DNA from: Halobacteriales archaeon SW_7_65_23
GTDB taxonomy: Archaea; Halobacteriota; Halobacteria; Halobacteriales; Haloarculaceae
Reading direction: 5' to 3'
NCBI GenBank assembly: GCA_003022725.1
Contig: PXSQ01000027.1
Span: 1 to 62,657, forward strand
DNA length: 62,657 bases
The translations under genes and the position numbers were made by a program. The notes beneath the pieces were generated by a model that saw only the letters and a list, made by a program, of their open reading frames with translations, searched no databases and was not told the origin of the DNA. Within the stretch, counting starts at the first letter, position 1, and each line of letters starts with the position of its first letter. Positions 1 through 9,284 of the stretch are shown here, piece after piece.

Positions 1-111
1 TAGTGGTTGTTGTGATTATTTTCAGAGTGCCCCAGAAAAACAGGTGTTTCGGGGCTTGAACCGTCGGTATTCTGTCTGCCCGGCGGTAAAGAGTCACAAC
101 AACCACTATCA
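1..111. mobile_element. MITE-like element, family B (left end cut by window edge)
   Basis: A short non-coding palindromic element. The left arm tagtggttgttgtga pairs with the right arm tcacaacaaccacta. The terminal repeats match the other family B copies (24363, 26342, 41411, 43168) with small changes, and the inner right flank ggcggtaaag is also shared. The core is different from the 26342/41411/43168 type. A few bases of the left tip lie outside the window. Confidence 0.75.
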
Positions 112-142
112 GTGGCGACGGGTCCCCGACCGCTCCCGGCGC

Positions 143-946
143 TCAGCGCGGGCCGTCCTTGCCGGGGTCAGGATCGAAGTCGGTCCCGGCCTCGCTGTCG
201 TCACCCAGGTGGTAGGTGTTGTCGAGGTACTCGAGAGCGTCGACGACGCCGCGGGCGACCTTGAGCTGGCCGCGCCGGAGGTTCTTCGAGACGGCGGGCT
301 TGGAGACGTCGAACTGGTCGGCCAGATCGCCGAGCGTCGTTCCGCGGGGCGACTGGAAGTAGCCCCGTTCGAGCGCCGACTCCAGGGTCTGCCGTTCGAC
401 GGTCGTCAGGCCGCGGCAGGCGTTGATGAGCTGCAGGCCCGCCGAGACGTTCTGGACGAAGTCCCGCAGCTCCGCCGGGCCGTTCTCCTGGCGGTTCATG
501 ATGATGAACTCGTTGTTGCGCTCTAGTTCGGCGAGCGTCTCGTCGGCGACGCCGGTGTCGTCGAAGCCGACGTGCCACAGCTCCGAGCCGGCCTCGATGT
601 AGAACGGGCCGGTGATGTAGCCGTCGTTGCCGCGGATCCGCTGCATCGCGTCCGTCTCGTCGATCGTCGTGCGGATGTGGGCGGTGTCGTCCCAGCGTTT
701 CTGGAGCTGGTAGTCGTGCATGTTCGAGTGGGCACGGAGCGTCTCCAGCCCGTTGTCCAGCGCCTCGCGGTCGTCGCCCTCGACGACCATCCGCGTCTCG
801 AGTTCGCGGCTCGCGGCGTCGAAGTCCCACTGGATCGCCGCGAACGACACGTCGTGATCCAGGGTACTGTCGATGAACGGACAGTCGTGTTGCTCCATTT
901 CCATCGAGATATCTATCACACGCTCGTCCTCCCTTTCCCCACCCAT
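143..946 (-). CDS. Bat-type (HTH_10) transcriptional regulator
   Basis: A 267-residue cytoplasmic DNA-binding regulator of the haloarchaeal bacterio-opsin-activator type. The N-terminal two thirds resemble the ligand/sensor part of this family. The C-terminal HTH_10 domain (about residues 180-240) contains TLGDLADQFDVSKPAVSKNL, the typical recognition-helix region. The gene is divergent from the acyl-CoA ligase at 992 with only 45 bp between the starts, so it may control the catabolic run; this is inference from position. Later in-frame starts exist at Met15 and Met17, and the true start is uncertain. The acidic C-terminal tail is unremarkable for a halophile. Confidence 0.85.
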   Translation of the reverse strand: MGGEREDERVIDISMEMEQHDCPFIDSTLDHDVSFAAIQWDFDAASRELETRMVVEGDDREALDNGLETLRAHSNMHDYQLQKRWDDTAHIRTTIDETDAMQRIRGNDGYITGPFYIEAGSELWHVGFDDTGVADETLAELERNNEFIIMNRQENGPAELRDFVQNVSAGLQLINACRGLTTVERQTLESALERGYFQSPRGTTLGDLADQFDVSKPAVSKNLRRGQLKVARGVVDALEYLDNTYHLGDDSEAGTDFDPDPGKDGPR

Positions 947-957
947 CCGCTACCTGC

Positions 958-968
958 GGTATTAAATG
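958..968. promoter_or_regulatory. TATA-like box shared by divergent genes
   Basis: The sequence tattaaatg lies about 27 bp before the ATG of the acyl-CoA ligase at 992, the spacing expected for a leaderless haloarchaeal transcript. Read on the other strand it is atttaata, close ahead of the divergent regulator. It could serve both directions. Inferred from position and sequence only. Confidence 0.5.
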
Positions 969-991
969 CTTGGCTCAAGAACCCCCGCTTG

Positions 992-2656
992 ATGACAGTT
1001 CACAGGCACGGCGACCGCCCCTACGGGTGGATCGGCTCGCTCAGCGAGCGGCGAGCGACGCTCTCGCCCGAGCGCGTGGGCCTGATCGACGCCGACACCG
1101 GCGCCGAGTTCACCTACGCGGACCTCGACGAGCGGGCGAACCGCACTGCACGCCTGCTCCGGAACTGTGGCGTCGGGAAAGGCGACCGCGTCGCCGTCGT
1201 CTCGCGGAACCGCCCCGAACTCGTCGACCTCTACTTCGCGACGGCGAAGCTCGGTGCGATCCTCGCCCCGCTCTCCCACCGCCTCGCCGCGCGCGAACTC
1301 GGCGGGATGCTCGCCGACGTCGACCCGGAACTGCTCGTCGCCGGGGGGCCGTTCGCGGAGAAATGCACGGACGCCCTGGCCGAGGACGCGCTCGACCCCG
1401 CCGACCGTACCCTGCTCGGCTTCGGCGACGAGACGGCGGGGGAGGACGCCGCCGCGACCGGCGAGCAGACCTTCGCGGACGCGTTCGACGCCGACAGCGG
1501 CTGGGAGCGATACGACGGCGCACTCGCCGACGACGGGACGGCCGTCGACGGTCCCGAACTCGCGCTGTCGGACCCGCACCTCTTTTTGCACACCGGCGGT
1601 TCGACGGGGCTGCCCAAGCAGGTGGTCCAGACCCACGGCGGGATCGCCTGGAACGCGTTCAACACGATCATCTCCTGGGGGCTGCGCCCCGACGACACGA
1701 CGCCGATGGTGTTCCCCATGTTCCATACTGGCGGCTGGAACGTCCTCACTATCCCCTTCTTCCACATGGGTGGGACGGTGATCATCTCGCGGGACTTCGA
1801 CGCCGGCCGGGTGCTCTCGCTGGTCGAGGAACACGCCGCAACGGTGCTCGTCTCGGTCCCCGCAGTGCTGCGGTTCATGGTCGAGGACGACGACTGGGCG
1901 GCGACAGACCTCTCCTCGCTGCGGCTGGTCAAAAGCGGCGGCGGCCCCTGCCGGGACGCGATCATCGAGGCCTGGAGCGAGCGCGGGCTCTCGGTCTCCC
2001 AAGGGTACGGCCTCACCGAGTGCGGCCCGAACAACTTCGCGATGCCCGACAACTTCCCCCGGGAGAAAACCGACAGCATCGGCATGCCCTGCCTGTACGT
2101 CGACGCCCGCGTCGTGGACGACGACGGCACGGAACTCCCGCGAGGCGAGGTCGGCGAACTCGAACTCGCCAGCCCCCACGCGGGCGACCGCTACTGGCGC
2201 AACGAGCGCGAAACCGAGAGGACGTTCGGTGGCGGCGGTGACGCCGGCCACGACGGCGACGGGACCGACGGCGAACATCCCTGGGTCTCGACGGGCGACC
2301 TCGCGCGGATCGACGAGGACGGCTACTTCCACATCGAAGGCCGCAAGAAGAACATGTTCGTCTCCGGCGGCGAGAACGTCTACCCGCCCGAAGTCGAGGA
2401 CGTCGTCACCGACCACCCGAAGGTGACCGAGGCCATCGTCGTGCCGGTCCCCGAGGAGAACTGGGGCGAGGTCGGGAAAGCCGTCGTCGAGGGCGACGAG
2501 TCGCTCACCCTCGACGAGCTCCGGGGATTCATGGAGGGCCGGATCGCGAAGTTCAAGCTCCCGAAACACCTCGCGTTCGTCAACGAGATGCCCACGAGCG
2601 GCCCCGGCAAGATCGACCGCAAGACCGTCGAGGAACGGTTCGGCGGCAGGGGATAA
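992..2656 (+). CDS. Acyl-CoA synthetase (AMP-forming, ANL superfamily)
   Basis: About 554 residues, cytoplasmic. It activates a carboxylic acid to its CoA thioester through an acyl-adenylate. The P-loop-like AMP-binding motif TGGSTGLPK lies near residue 200, the adenylate motif GYGLTECGP near 338, the hinge TGDLARIDEDGYF near 434, and the C-terminal catalytic Lys in GPGKIDRK near 537. The longer ORF in the track starts at 572 antisense to the regulator. I chose ATG 992 because a TATA box lies about 27 bp upstream and the family N-terminus begins there. It heads a same-strand run with enoyl-CoA hydratase, acyl-CoA dehydrogenase and a biotin-dependent carboxylase. The substrate cannot be read from the sequence; a medium-chain, branched or aromatic acid are all possible. 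Confidence 0.9.
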   Translation: MTVHRHGDRPYGWIGSLSERRATLSPERVGLIDADTGAEFTYADLDERANRTARLLRNCGVGKGDRVAVVSRNRPELVDLYFATAKLGAILAPLSHRLAARELGGMLADVDPELLVAGGPFAEKCTDALAEDALDPADRTLLGFGDETAGEDAAATGEQTFADAFDADSGWERYDGALADDGTAVDGPELALSDPHLFLHTGGSTGLPKQVVQTHGGIAWNAFNTIISWGLRPDDTTPMVFPMFHTGGWNVLTIPFFHMGGTVIISRDFDAGRVLSLVEEHAATVLVSVPAVLRFMVEDDDWAATDLSSLRLVKSGGGPCRDAIIEAWSERGLSVSQGYGLTECGPNNFAMPDNFPREKTDSIGMPCLYVDARVVDDDGTELPRGEVGELELASPHAGDRYWRNERETERTFGGGGDAGHDGDGTDGEHPWVSTGDLARIDEDGYFHIEGRKKNMFVSGGENVYPPEVEDVVTDHPKVTEAIVVPVPEENWGEVGKAVVEGDESLTLDELRGFMEGRIAKFKLPKHLAFVNEMPTSGPGKIDRKTVEERFGGRG

Positions 2657-2762
2657 TCACAGCAATCATCGTGGAGCGCGCCTTCCGTCGCGGTCGGTTG
2701 GACCCCTCGCCACCGCCGACCCTTTCGACGGAGTTTTAAGTCCGTACACTGGTACCGCCGGT

Positions 2763-3548
2763 ATGTCCGACGGCACGCTCACGATCGAGAGGAAGGGCGG
2801 CGTTGCGACCGTGACGCTCGACAACCCCGAGGGCCGGAACGCGTTCGACACCGGGACCGCGGACGAACTGATCGAGGCGGCGACGACGCTGGGGACCGAT
2901 CCCGACGTCCGCTGCATCGTGCTGACGCACACGAGCGACTTTTTTGGCATTGGGGCAGACCTCACGCAGCTCACTGGCGACGCCTCCGACGAGCCCGACA
3001 TCCGGCAGCTGGCGGGTCGCCTGCACGAGGCCGTGATCCAGTTCCACCAGGCGCCGACGCCGGTCGTCGGCGGCATCGACGGCGTCGCCGCGGGTGCGGG
3101 GTTCGGGCTGGCACTGCTCCCGGACCTGCTGCTGGTAAGCGAGGACGCCCGCCTGGAGTTCGCCTATCCGCGGATCGGTCTCACCGGCGACGGCGGCTCT
3201 ACGTTTTTCCTGCCGCGGCTGGTCGGGCTCCGCGCCGCGAAAGAGATCGCGCTGCTGGACGAGCCGATCGACGCCGAGCGCGCAGTCGAACTGGGGCTCG
3301 CCAACGAGGTCGTGCCGGCCGACGAGTTCGACGAGCGACTGGACGAACTCGCCAGTGACATTGCGGCGGGGCCGACCACAGCACTGGGCAACACCGCGCA
3401 GCTGCTGACCGAGAGCTTCGACCGGAGCCTCGAATCCCAGCTCGCGGCCGAGACCGACACGATCGGGCAGGCGACCGCGACTGAGGACTACGAACGCGGC
3501 TTCGCGGCGTTTTTCGGCGACGAGGATCCGGAGTTCGTCGGGCGCTGA
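2763..3548 (+). CDS. Enoyl-CoA hydratase/isomerase (crotonase family)
   Basis: 261 residues, full length for a crotonase. It is expected to hydrate or isomerise an enoyl-CoA. The oxyanion-hole segments are visible (FGIGADL near residue 60; VAAGAGFGLALLPDLLL near 110). The second catalytic region reads GLTGDGGSTFFLPR, so the usual second glutamate position is not Glu; this pattern is common in PaaG-type isomerases and methylglutaconyl-CoA hydratase relatives. A TATA-like ttttaag sits 23-29 bp before the ATG, consistent with a leaderless transcript. In this gene neighbourhood a role in branched-chain or short-chain acyl-CoA breakdown is likely, but the exact reaction is open. Confidence 0.9.
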   Translation: MSDGTLTIERKGGVATVTLDNPEGRNAFDTGTADELIEAATTLGTDPDVRCIVLTHTSDFFGIGADLTQLTGDASDEPDIRQLAGRLHEAVIQFHQAPTPVVGGIDGVAAGAGFGLALLPDLLLVSEDARLEFAYPRIGLTGDGGSTFFLPRLVGLRAAKEIALLDEPIDAERAVELGLANEVVPADEFDERLDELASDIAAGPTTALGNTAQLLTESFDRSLESQLAAETDTIGQATATEDYERGFAAFFGDEDPEFVGR

Positions 3549-3582
3549 CGGGTCCGGCTCCCCGACTGCTCCCGCGATGGAG

Positions 3583-3606
3583 AATTAATCCGCCCCGGAA
3601 TTAATT
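3583..3606. promoter_or_regulatory. Imperfect inverted repeat upstream of acyl-CoA dehydrogenase
   Basis: Two AT-rich arms, aattaatcc and ggaattaatt, flank a short GC centre. They sit 46 bp before the acyl-CoA dehydrogenase start in an otherwise GC-rich gap. The position fits an operator or a promoter element. No regulator can be assigned. Confidence 0.4.
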
Positions 3607-3637
3607 TTCACGTGGGAAATTGAATGACAGAGTCGGG

Positions 3638-3644
3638 GGAGGTG
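3638..3644 (+). promoter_or_regulatory. Strong Shine-Dalgarno for acyl-CoA dehydrogenase
   Basis: GGAGGTG lies 7 nt before ATG 3652 and is complementary to the archaeal 16S 3' end. Most genes here look leaderless, so this site is unusual. It favours start 3652 over the in-frame ATG at 3700, which has no such site. Confidence 0.7.
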
Positions 3645-3651
3645 GCAAAAT

Positions 3652-4917
3652 ATGGCAACTACTAAGATAGCGACGGCACCACGTACACACAGAGCGCACA
3701 TGAATTTCAGCGAGGATCCGTCACACAATCTCATCAGATCGACGGCCGAGAGCATCGCGGCGGAGTACGGGCCGGAGTACTGGCGGGAGAAGGAGGAGGC
3801 CGGCGAGTTCGCCGAGGCGTTCTGGGACGAACTGGCCGAGGCGGACTTCCACGGCCTGCTGATCCCCGAGGAGTACGGCGGCGCGGAGATGGGGATGCAG
3901 GAGATGGGGCTCGCGATGGAGACCCTCTGTGCGGAGGGCTGTGGGATGGCGGGCACCTGGTATCTGGTGCTGACCGCCGGCATGGCCGCCGTCGGGATCA
4001 AAGAGCACGGCACCGAGGAGCAGAAGGAAAAATATCTCCCCGACATCGCGGCGGGGAAGCGGAACTTCTCGATCGGCATCACGGAACCGCGGGCAGGGAC
4101 GAACACGCTGAACGTCGAGACGCGCGCCGAGAAGGACTCCGCCGAGGAGACCTCGGCTGATCCCGCAGAAGCCACGGCTTCTGCGGACGGCGACGAGTAC
4201 GTGCTCAACGGCGAGAAAGCCTGGATCACCTTCTCCGATCGGGCGGAGAACATGATACTCGTCACGCGCACGACCCCGCGCGAGGAAGCCGACGGGCGGA
4301 CCGACGGGATCAGCCTGTTCATCATCGACATGGACGACCCCGGCATCGAGGTGTCGCCGATCCCCAAACACGCGATCAACTACTCGAAGTCCTGCGAGGT
4401 GTTCATCGAGAACGTCCGCGTGCCCGAGGAGAACCTGCTGGGCGAGGAAAACGGCGGCTGGTGGCCCCTCGTCGATATGCTCAACCCCGAGCGGATCGGC
4501 TTCGCCGCCGCCGGCACCGGCATCGGCAAACTGGCGGCCGACACCGCCATCGAGTACGCCAACGACCGCGAGGTGTTCGGAACACCGATCGGCACCCACC
4601 AGGCGGTGTCGTTCCCGATCACGAAGCCGTACGCCCGCATGGAGACGGCGGCGCTGATGCGGGACAAGGCCGCCTGGCTGTACGACCAGGGCGAGGACTG
4701 CGGCTACGAAACCAACGTGGCGAAGGCGACGGCCGTCGAGGCAGGTATCGAGGCGGTCAAGCAGTCGATGCAAGCCTTCGGCGGCTGGGGGTACGCCACG
4801 GAGTACGACGTCGAGCGCTGGTGGCGCGAGATCAACCTGACGCGGCTGGCCCCGGTCACCCAGCAGATGGCGTACAACCATATCAGCCAGCAGCTCGGCT
4901 TCCCGAGGTCATACTAA
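3652..4917 (+). CDS. Acyl-CoA dehydrogenase
   Basis: 421 residues, an FAD flavoenzyme that forms the alpha-beta double bond of an acyl-CoA and hands electrons to ETF. The N-terminal alpha domain, middle beta domain ([26 protein letters not shown]) and C-terminal domain ([39 protein letters not shown]) are in the right order. A 16-residue extension precedes the family-like MNFSEDP. It is retained because of the Shine-Dalgarno at 3638, but ATG 3700 remains an alternative start. A short insert rich in Glu/Ala/Ser lies near residue 165. The stop is 2 nt before the biotin carboxylase start, so the two are co-transcribed. An isovaleryl-CoA dehydrogenase role would fit the neighbours. Confidence 0.92.
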   Translation: MATTKIATAPRTHRAHMNFSEDPSHNLIRSTAESIAAEYGPEYWREKEEAGEFAEAFWDELAEADFHGLLIPEEYGGAEMGMQEMGLAMETLCAEGCGMAGTWYLVLTAGMAAVGIKEHGTEEQKEKYLPDIAAGKRNFSIGITEPRAGTNTLNVETRAEKDSAEETSADPAEATASADGDEYVLNGEKAWITFSDRAENMILVTRTTPREEADGRTDGISLFIIDMDDPGIEVSPIPKHAINYSKSCEVFIENVRVPEENLLGEENGGWWPLVDMLNPERIGFAAAGTGIGKLAADTAIEYANDREVFGTPIGTHQAVSFPITKPYARMETAALMRDKAAWLYDQGEDCGYETNVAKATAVEAGIEAVKQSMQAFGGWGYATEYDVERWWREINLTRLAPVTQQMAYNHISQQLGFPRSY

Positions 4918-4919
4918 GG

Positions 4920-6824
4920 ATGTTCGAGAAACTACTCGTCGCAAACAGGGGGGAGATCGCCGTTCGCGTCATGGCCGCCTGTGAGGAACTGGGGATCGAC
5001 ACCGTCGCCGTCTACAGCGACGCGGACCGCGACGCCGGCCACGTCGCGTACGCCGACGAAGCGTACAACGTCGGCCCCGCACCGGCCAGCGAATCGTACC
5101 TCGACCAGGAGACAATCGTCGAGACTGCCCAGGAAGCGGGCGCCGACGCGATCCACCCCGGCTACGGCTTCCTCGCGGAGAACGCGAGCTTCGCCCGCCG
5201 GATCGAGGAAACAGAGGGACTGACCTGGGTCGGCCCGCCCAGCGACGCGATGGAACAGCTCGGCGAGAAGACCCGCGCCCGCCAGGCCATGCAGGCGGCG
5301 GATGTCCCGGTCGTGCCGGGAACGACCGAACCGGTCGAGACGGCCGCGGAGGTCCGCGAGATCGGCGAGGAGTTCGGCTACCCCGTCGCGATCAAGGCTG
5401 AGGGCGGCGGCGGCGGCCGCGGGATGCAGATCGTCCGCGATTCCGGGGACGCCGAGGACGCCCTGGAAACCGCCAAGCGCGAGGGCAAGGCGTACTTCGA
5501 CAACGACTCGGTGTACGTCGAGAAGTACCTGGAGGCGCCGAAACACATCGAGGTCCAGATCCTCGCCGACGAGCACGGCAACGTCCGCCACCTCGGCGAG
5601 CGGGACTGCTCGCTGCAGCGGCGCCACCAGAAGGTAATCGAGGAGGCACCGAGTCCGTCGCTCTCGGACAACCTCCGCGAGCAGATCGGTGACGCCGCCC
5701 GCCGCGGGGTCCGCGAGGCCGGCTACACCAACGCCGGGACCGTCGAGTTCCTCGTCGAGGACAGCGGTGCGTCGGAGACGCACCAGAACGGAGGCGGCGA
5801 AGCCGCCGACAGCGACTTTTACTTCATGGAGGTCAACACCCGGATCCAGGTCGAGCACACCGCCACCGAGGAAGTGACGGACATCGACGTCGTCCGCTGG
5901 CAGATCCGCGTCGCCGCGGGCGAGGAGCTCTCCTTCGCACAGGACGACGTCGAGATCGAGGGCCACGCGATCGAGTACCGGATCAACGCCGAGAACCCCG
6001 CCAGGGAGTTCTCGCCCACCCCTGGCCCGCTGGAGACGTACGACCCGCCGGGCAGCATCGGCGTGCGCCTCGACCACGCCGTCAGCCAGGGTGACGAGAT
6101 CGGCGGCGACTACGACTCGATGATCGCGAAACTCATCGTGTGGGCGGAAGACCGCGAGTGCTGCATCGAGCGCTCGAAGCGGGCGCTGGAACACTACGCG
6201 GTGGAGGGTGTCCACACGACGATCCCGTTCCACCGGCTGATGCTCACCGACGAGGCCTTCGTCGAGGGCCGCCACACCACGAAGTACCTCGACGAGGAGC
6301 TCGACGACGAGCGGATCGCCGACGCGGTCGACCGCTGGGGCAGCGAGCCCGCGTCCGGCGGGGGACCGTCCGCCGAGATGCACGAGGTGACGGTCGAGAT
6401 CGACGGCAGGCGGTTCGACGTCGTGCTCGAAGACCTCCCGAAAGGCGTGGGCAGTGGGGCCGCGTCCGGGGCCGAGGCCGGCGGAAGTACTGACGGCGCG
6501 AGTAGTTCAGGTGCGAGCAGTTCGAGTGGGGGCAGTTCTAGCGGCGGCAGCAGTGCGAGCGCCGGCGGGTCCGGTAGCGGGTCGTCGGACGACGAGGCGG
6601 CGAAAATGAAGGACGGCGCGATCGCCGCCGACATGCAGGGGACGATCCTCTCCGTGGACGTCGCCGAAGGAGACGAGATCACCGAGGGCGACGTCATCTG
6701 CGTGCTGGAGGCGATGAAGATGGAAAACGACGTGACGGCGCCCCGCGGCGGGACGGTCGAAAGCGTCAGCGTCGCGGCGGGCGACACCGTCGACATGGGT
6801 GACACCCTGATCGTCCTGGAGTGA
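4920..6824 (+). CDS. Acyl-CoA carboxylase alpha subunit (biotin carboxylase + BCCP)
   Basis: 634 residues from ATG 4920; the track ORF starts earlier inside the preceding gene. The biotin carboxylase domain fills residues 1-450: [17 protein letters not shown] at the start, the ATP-grasp glycine loop [11 protein letters not shown], and [20 protein letters not shown] biotin carboxyl carrier domain ends the protein, with EAMKMEND carrying the biotinylated Lys at about 600. The two domains are joined by a long Gly/Ser linker (about residues 520-555), longer and simpler than usual. It carboxylates biotin with ATP and bicarbonate and works with the beta subunit that starts 4 nt downstream. The substrate could be propionyl-, acetyl- or methylcrotonyl-CoA. 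Confidence 0.93.
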   Translation: MFEKLLVANRGEIAVRVMAACEELGIDTVAVYSDADRDAGHVAYADEAYNVGPAPASESYLDQETIVETAQEAGADAIHPGYGFLAENASFARRIEETEGLTWVGPPSDAMEQLGEKTRARQAMQAADVPVVPGTTEPVETAAEVREIGEEFGYPVAIKAEGGGGGRGMQIVRDSGDAEDALETAKREGKAYFDNDSVYVEKYLEAPKHIEVQILADEHGNVRHLGERDCSLQRRHQKVIEEAPSPSLSDNLREQIGDAARRGVREAGYTNAGTVEFLVEDSGASETHQNGGGEAADSDFYFMEVNTRIQVEHTATEEVTDIDVVRWQIRVAAGEELSFAQDDVEIEGHAIEYRINAENPAREFSPTPGPLETYDPPGSIGVRLDHAVSQGDEIGGDYDSMIAKLIVWAEDRECCIERSKRALEHYAVEGVHTTIPFHRLMLTDEAFVEGRHTTKYLDEELDDERIADAVDRWGSEPASGGGPSAEMHEVTVEIDGRRFDVVLEDLPKGVGSGAASGAEAGGSTDGASSSGASSSSGGSSSGGSSASAGGSGSGSSDDEAAKMKDGAIAADMQGTILSVDVAEGDEITEGDVICVLEAMKMENDVTAPRGGTVESVSVAAGDTVDMGDTLIVLE

Positions 6825-6828
6825 TACC

Positions 6829-8583
6829 ATGAAAGTACGCGTCTCAGCCGAAACGACCGAGGAACAGGCGCGGGTCATCGCCGAGGCGTTCGCCGCGCAG
6901 TACTATGACGACGTCACGGTACTGACCGACGGCGGCGAGGAACTCGCCGACGTGCCGTATCACGGTCCCGGCCACGTCCCGGGCCCGGAGCCCGAGAGCG
7001 GGCCGACCGAGCGCGAACAAACGCTGTGGGAGGAGATCGCCGAGATCCACGAGGGCGGCCCGGAGAAGTACAAGGAGCAACTGCCCGAGCAGGGCAAACA
7101 CTTCGTCCGTGACCGCATCGACCTGTGGTTCAATTCCGGGCAGAGCTCGGCAGGCAGCCAGACGCAGTCCGGCAACGACGACGGGTTCCTGTTCGAGGAC
7201 GGCACGTTCGCGGAGTTCGACGCCGACGACAAGCTCCCGGCGGACGCGATGATCACGGGCGGCGCCGAGTTCGAGGGCCGGGACGTCCACTTCATGGCCA
7301 ACGACTACACGGTCAAGCGCGGCAGCATGGCCGCCAAGGGCGTCGAGAAGTTCCTCCGGATGCAGCAGCGGGCCTTGAAAACGGCAAAACCGGTGCTGTA
7401 CCTGATGGACTCCTCGGGCGGACGGATCGACCAACAGACCGGCTTCTTCGCCAACCGCGAGGGGATCGGGAAGTACTACTACAACCACTCGATGCTCTCC
7501 GGGCGGGTCCCGCAGATCTGCGTTCTCTACGGGCCCTGTATCGCGGGGGCGGCTTACACCCCTGTCTTTGCCGACTTCACGATCATGGTCCGGGACATGT
7601 CCGCGATGGCGATCGCCAGCCCGCGGATGGTCCAGATGGTCACCGGCGAGGACATCTCCATGGAGGACCTGGGCGGCCCGGACGTCCACGCCCGCCACTC
7701 GGGGAGCGCCGACCTCGTCGCCGACGACGAGGAGCACGCCCGGGAACTGGTCGCGCAACTCATTTCCTATCTGCCGGACAACAGCGACGAGAAACCGCCC
7801 CGGACTGAGGGGACCACCCCCGCAAAGTCGCCGAAGGACATCGACAGCGTGATCCCCCAGGCGCCGAACCGGGGCTACGACATGACGACGCTGATCGACT
7901 GCGTCGTCGACGCCGGCTCGTGGTTCGAACTCCAGCCCGAGTTCGGCCCGGAGATACTCACCGGGTTCGCGCGCATCGACGGCCGACCCGTGGGGATCGT
8001 CGCCAACCAGCCCGCCCAGCGCGCCGGCGCCATCTTCCCCGACGCCGCCCAGAAAGCCGCCGAGTTCATCTGGAAGTGCGATGCGTTCAACGTCCCGCTA
8101 CTGTACCTCGCTGACACGCCCGGCTTTATGGCTGGCTCGGGGGTCGAGAAGGAGGCCATTCTCGAGAAGGGCCAGAAGATGATCTACGCGACCTCCTCGG
8201 CGACGGTCCCGAAACAGTGCGTCGTGGTCCGGAAAGCCTACGGCGCCGGCATCTACGCGATGTCCGGCCCGGCGTACGATCCCGAGTCGACGATCGCACT
8301 TCCGTCGGGCGAGATCGCCATCATGGGCCCGGAAGCGGCGATCAACGCCGTCTATGCGCGGAAACTCGCCGAGATCGACGACGAGGAGGAGCGCAAGCAC
8401 AAAGAGCAGGAACTCCGTGAGGAGTACCGCGAGGACATCGACGTCCACCGGATGGCCAGCGAGGTCGTCATCGACGAGATCGTCCCGCCGAGTACCCTCC
8501 GCCGCGAGCTGGGGAACCGCTTCGAGTTCTACGAAACTGTCGAGAAGGACCTTCCTGACAAGAAACACGGGACGATCCTCTGA
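6829..8583 (+). CDS. Acyl-CoA carboxylase beta (carboxyltransferase) subunit with N-terminal extension
   Basis: 584 residues. The crotonase-fold carboxyltransferase moves CO2 from biotin to the acyl-CoA. Typical regions are SSGGRIDQQTGFF, LYGPCIAGAAYTPVFADF and a C-terminal half with GFARIDGRPVGIVANQ and LADTPGFMAGSGVE. TGEDISMEDLGGPDVHARHSG recalls methylcrotonyl-CoA carboxylase as much as propionyl-CoA carboxylase. The first 45 or so residues (MKVRVSAETTEEQARVIAEA) look like the small PccX/epsilon-type subunit of haloarchaeal carboxylases, here apparently fused to beta; this is inference from resemblance. It follows the alpha subunit by 4 nt and forms the end of the catabolic run. Confidence 0.92.
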   Translation: MKVRVSAETTEEQARVIAEAFAAQYYDDVTVLTDGGEELADVPYHGPGHVPGPEPESGPTEREQTLWEEIAEIHEGGPEKYKEQLPEQGKHFVRDRIDLWFNSGQSSAGSQTQSGNDDGFLFEDGTFAEFDADDKLPADAMITGGAEFEGRDVHFMANDYTVKRGSMAAKGVEKFLRMQQRALKTAKPVLYLMDSSGGRIDQQTGFFANREGIGKYYYNHSMLSGRVPQICVLYGPCIAGAAYTPVFADFTIMVRDMSAMAIASPRMVQMVTGEDISMEDLGGPDVHARHSGSADLVADDEEHARELVAQLISYLPDNSDEKPPRTEGTTPAKSPKDIDSVIPQAPNRGYDMTTLIDCVVDAGSWFELQPEFGPEILTGFARIDGRPVGIVANQPAQRAGAIFPDAAQKAAEFIWKCDAFNVPLLYLADTPGFMAGSGVEKEAILEKGQKMIYATSSATVPKQCVVVRKAYGAGIYAMSGPAYDPESTIALPSGEIAIMGPEAAINAVYARKLAEIDDEEERKHKEQELREEYREDIDVHRMASEVVIDEIVPPSTLRRELGNRFEFYETVEKDLPDKKHGTIL

Positions 8584-8612
8584 GGCGGTCCTGCCGCGAG
8601 AACGCTTCTTTC

Positions 8613-9017
8613 CTAGACCGGCGCCCCTTGGTAGGTGTAGTCACCGAACCCGAGGAGCGGGAAGAAAATGAATCCCAGGAACCACAGCCCGAGTGCGAAC
8701 CCGATACCCTGTCCGAACGCCCGCGACACGCCGCTTAACATCTTGTACAGCCCATAGATGTTCACCAGGGGGATGAACAGAATGATCAGCAGCCACCACC
8801 ATTTGTTGTCACCGATCTGTAACATGATGTAGAGATTGTATATCGGGATGATCGCTGCCCAGCCCGGCTGGTTGGCCTTCGTGAACGTTTTCCACATGCC
8901 CGCGATTGCCAGGACCACGAGGACGAGCACGACCAGTCCGAACGTCCCGAACACGGACTCCTGGAGAACGATCCCACCCATGTGTATGCCTAACATATAT
9001 GCGAATTCTAATACCAT
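8613..9017 (-). CDS. Small membrane protein, DUF5684-like
   Basis: Up to 134 residues with four hydrophobic segments. The first (VFGTFGLVVLVLVVLAIAGM) is followed by KANQPGWAAIIPIYNLYIML and WWWLLIILFIPLVNIYGLYKML, a pattern typical of the DUF5684 membrane family. No enzymatic residues stand out and no function is known. Starts at 9017, 8996 and 8981 are all possible; the later Met residues begin just before the first membrane helix. It is divergent from the ArsR-type regulator at 9285, with a perfect palindrome in the gap, so it may be part of that regulon. Confidence 0.75.
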   Translation of the reverse strand: MVLEFAYMLGIHMGGIVLQESVFGTFGLVVLVLVVLAIAGMWKTFTKANQPGWAAIIPIYNLYIMLQIGDNKWWWLLIILFIPLVNIYGLYKMLSGVSRAFGQGIGFALGLWFLGFIFFPLLGFGDYTYQGAPV

Positions 9018-9212
9018 TCACATAATACTTCCGGCCATTCCGGGTGGTGGATTGCCGGTAGCGGGAACAGTCGAACAATCGAGTGCCGGTCGCCGGTAAT
9101 GACTCACCGGAAATTCCCCGCCGCAAGGAGGATGAAAATTCGCTTTGAGTTATCCAGCGAACCGGGCCGACGGAACGGGTCACGCGGGGACGGAACAGCC
9201 GGGGCCGAACCA

Positions 9213-9238
9213 GTGACTCAAAATCAGATTTGAGTCAC
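9213..9238. promoter_or_regulatory. Perfect palindromic operator candidate
   Basis: GTGACTCAAA and TTTGAGTCAC form a perfect 10-bp inverted repeat around a 6-bp centre. It lies directly before the TATA-like ttttatg at about 9246 of the regulator gene. A half-site (gctttgagttat) is at about 9142. The position suggests autoregulation by the adjacent ArsR-type protein, possibly also acting on the divergent membrane gene. Confidence 0.65.
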
Positions 9239-9284
9239 CGGAGCGTTTTATGCTATCGGGAGTCAACCACTGGACAAGCCACCT

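Noticed and set aside
572-991. 5' extension of the acyl-CoA ligase ORF
   Set aside because: It is antisense to the regulator gene and not family-like; ATG 992 has a TATA box at the right distance.
2654-2672. Possible family B end after the ligase gene (ataatcacagcaatca)
   Set aside because: Too short and imperfect, with no partner arm.
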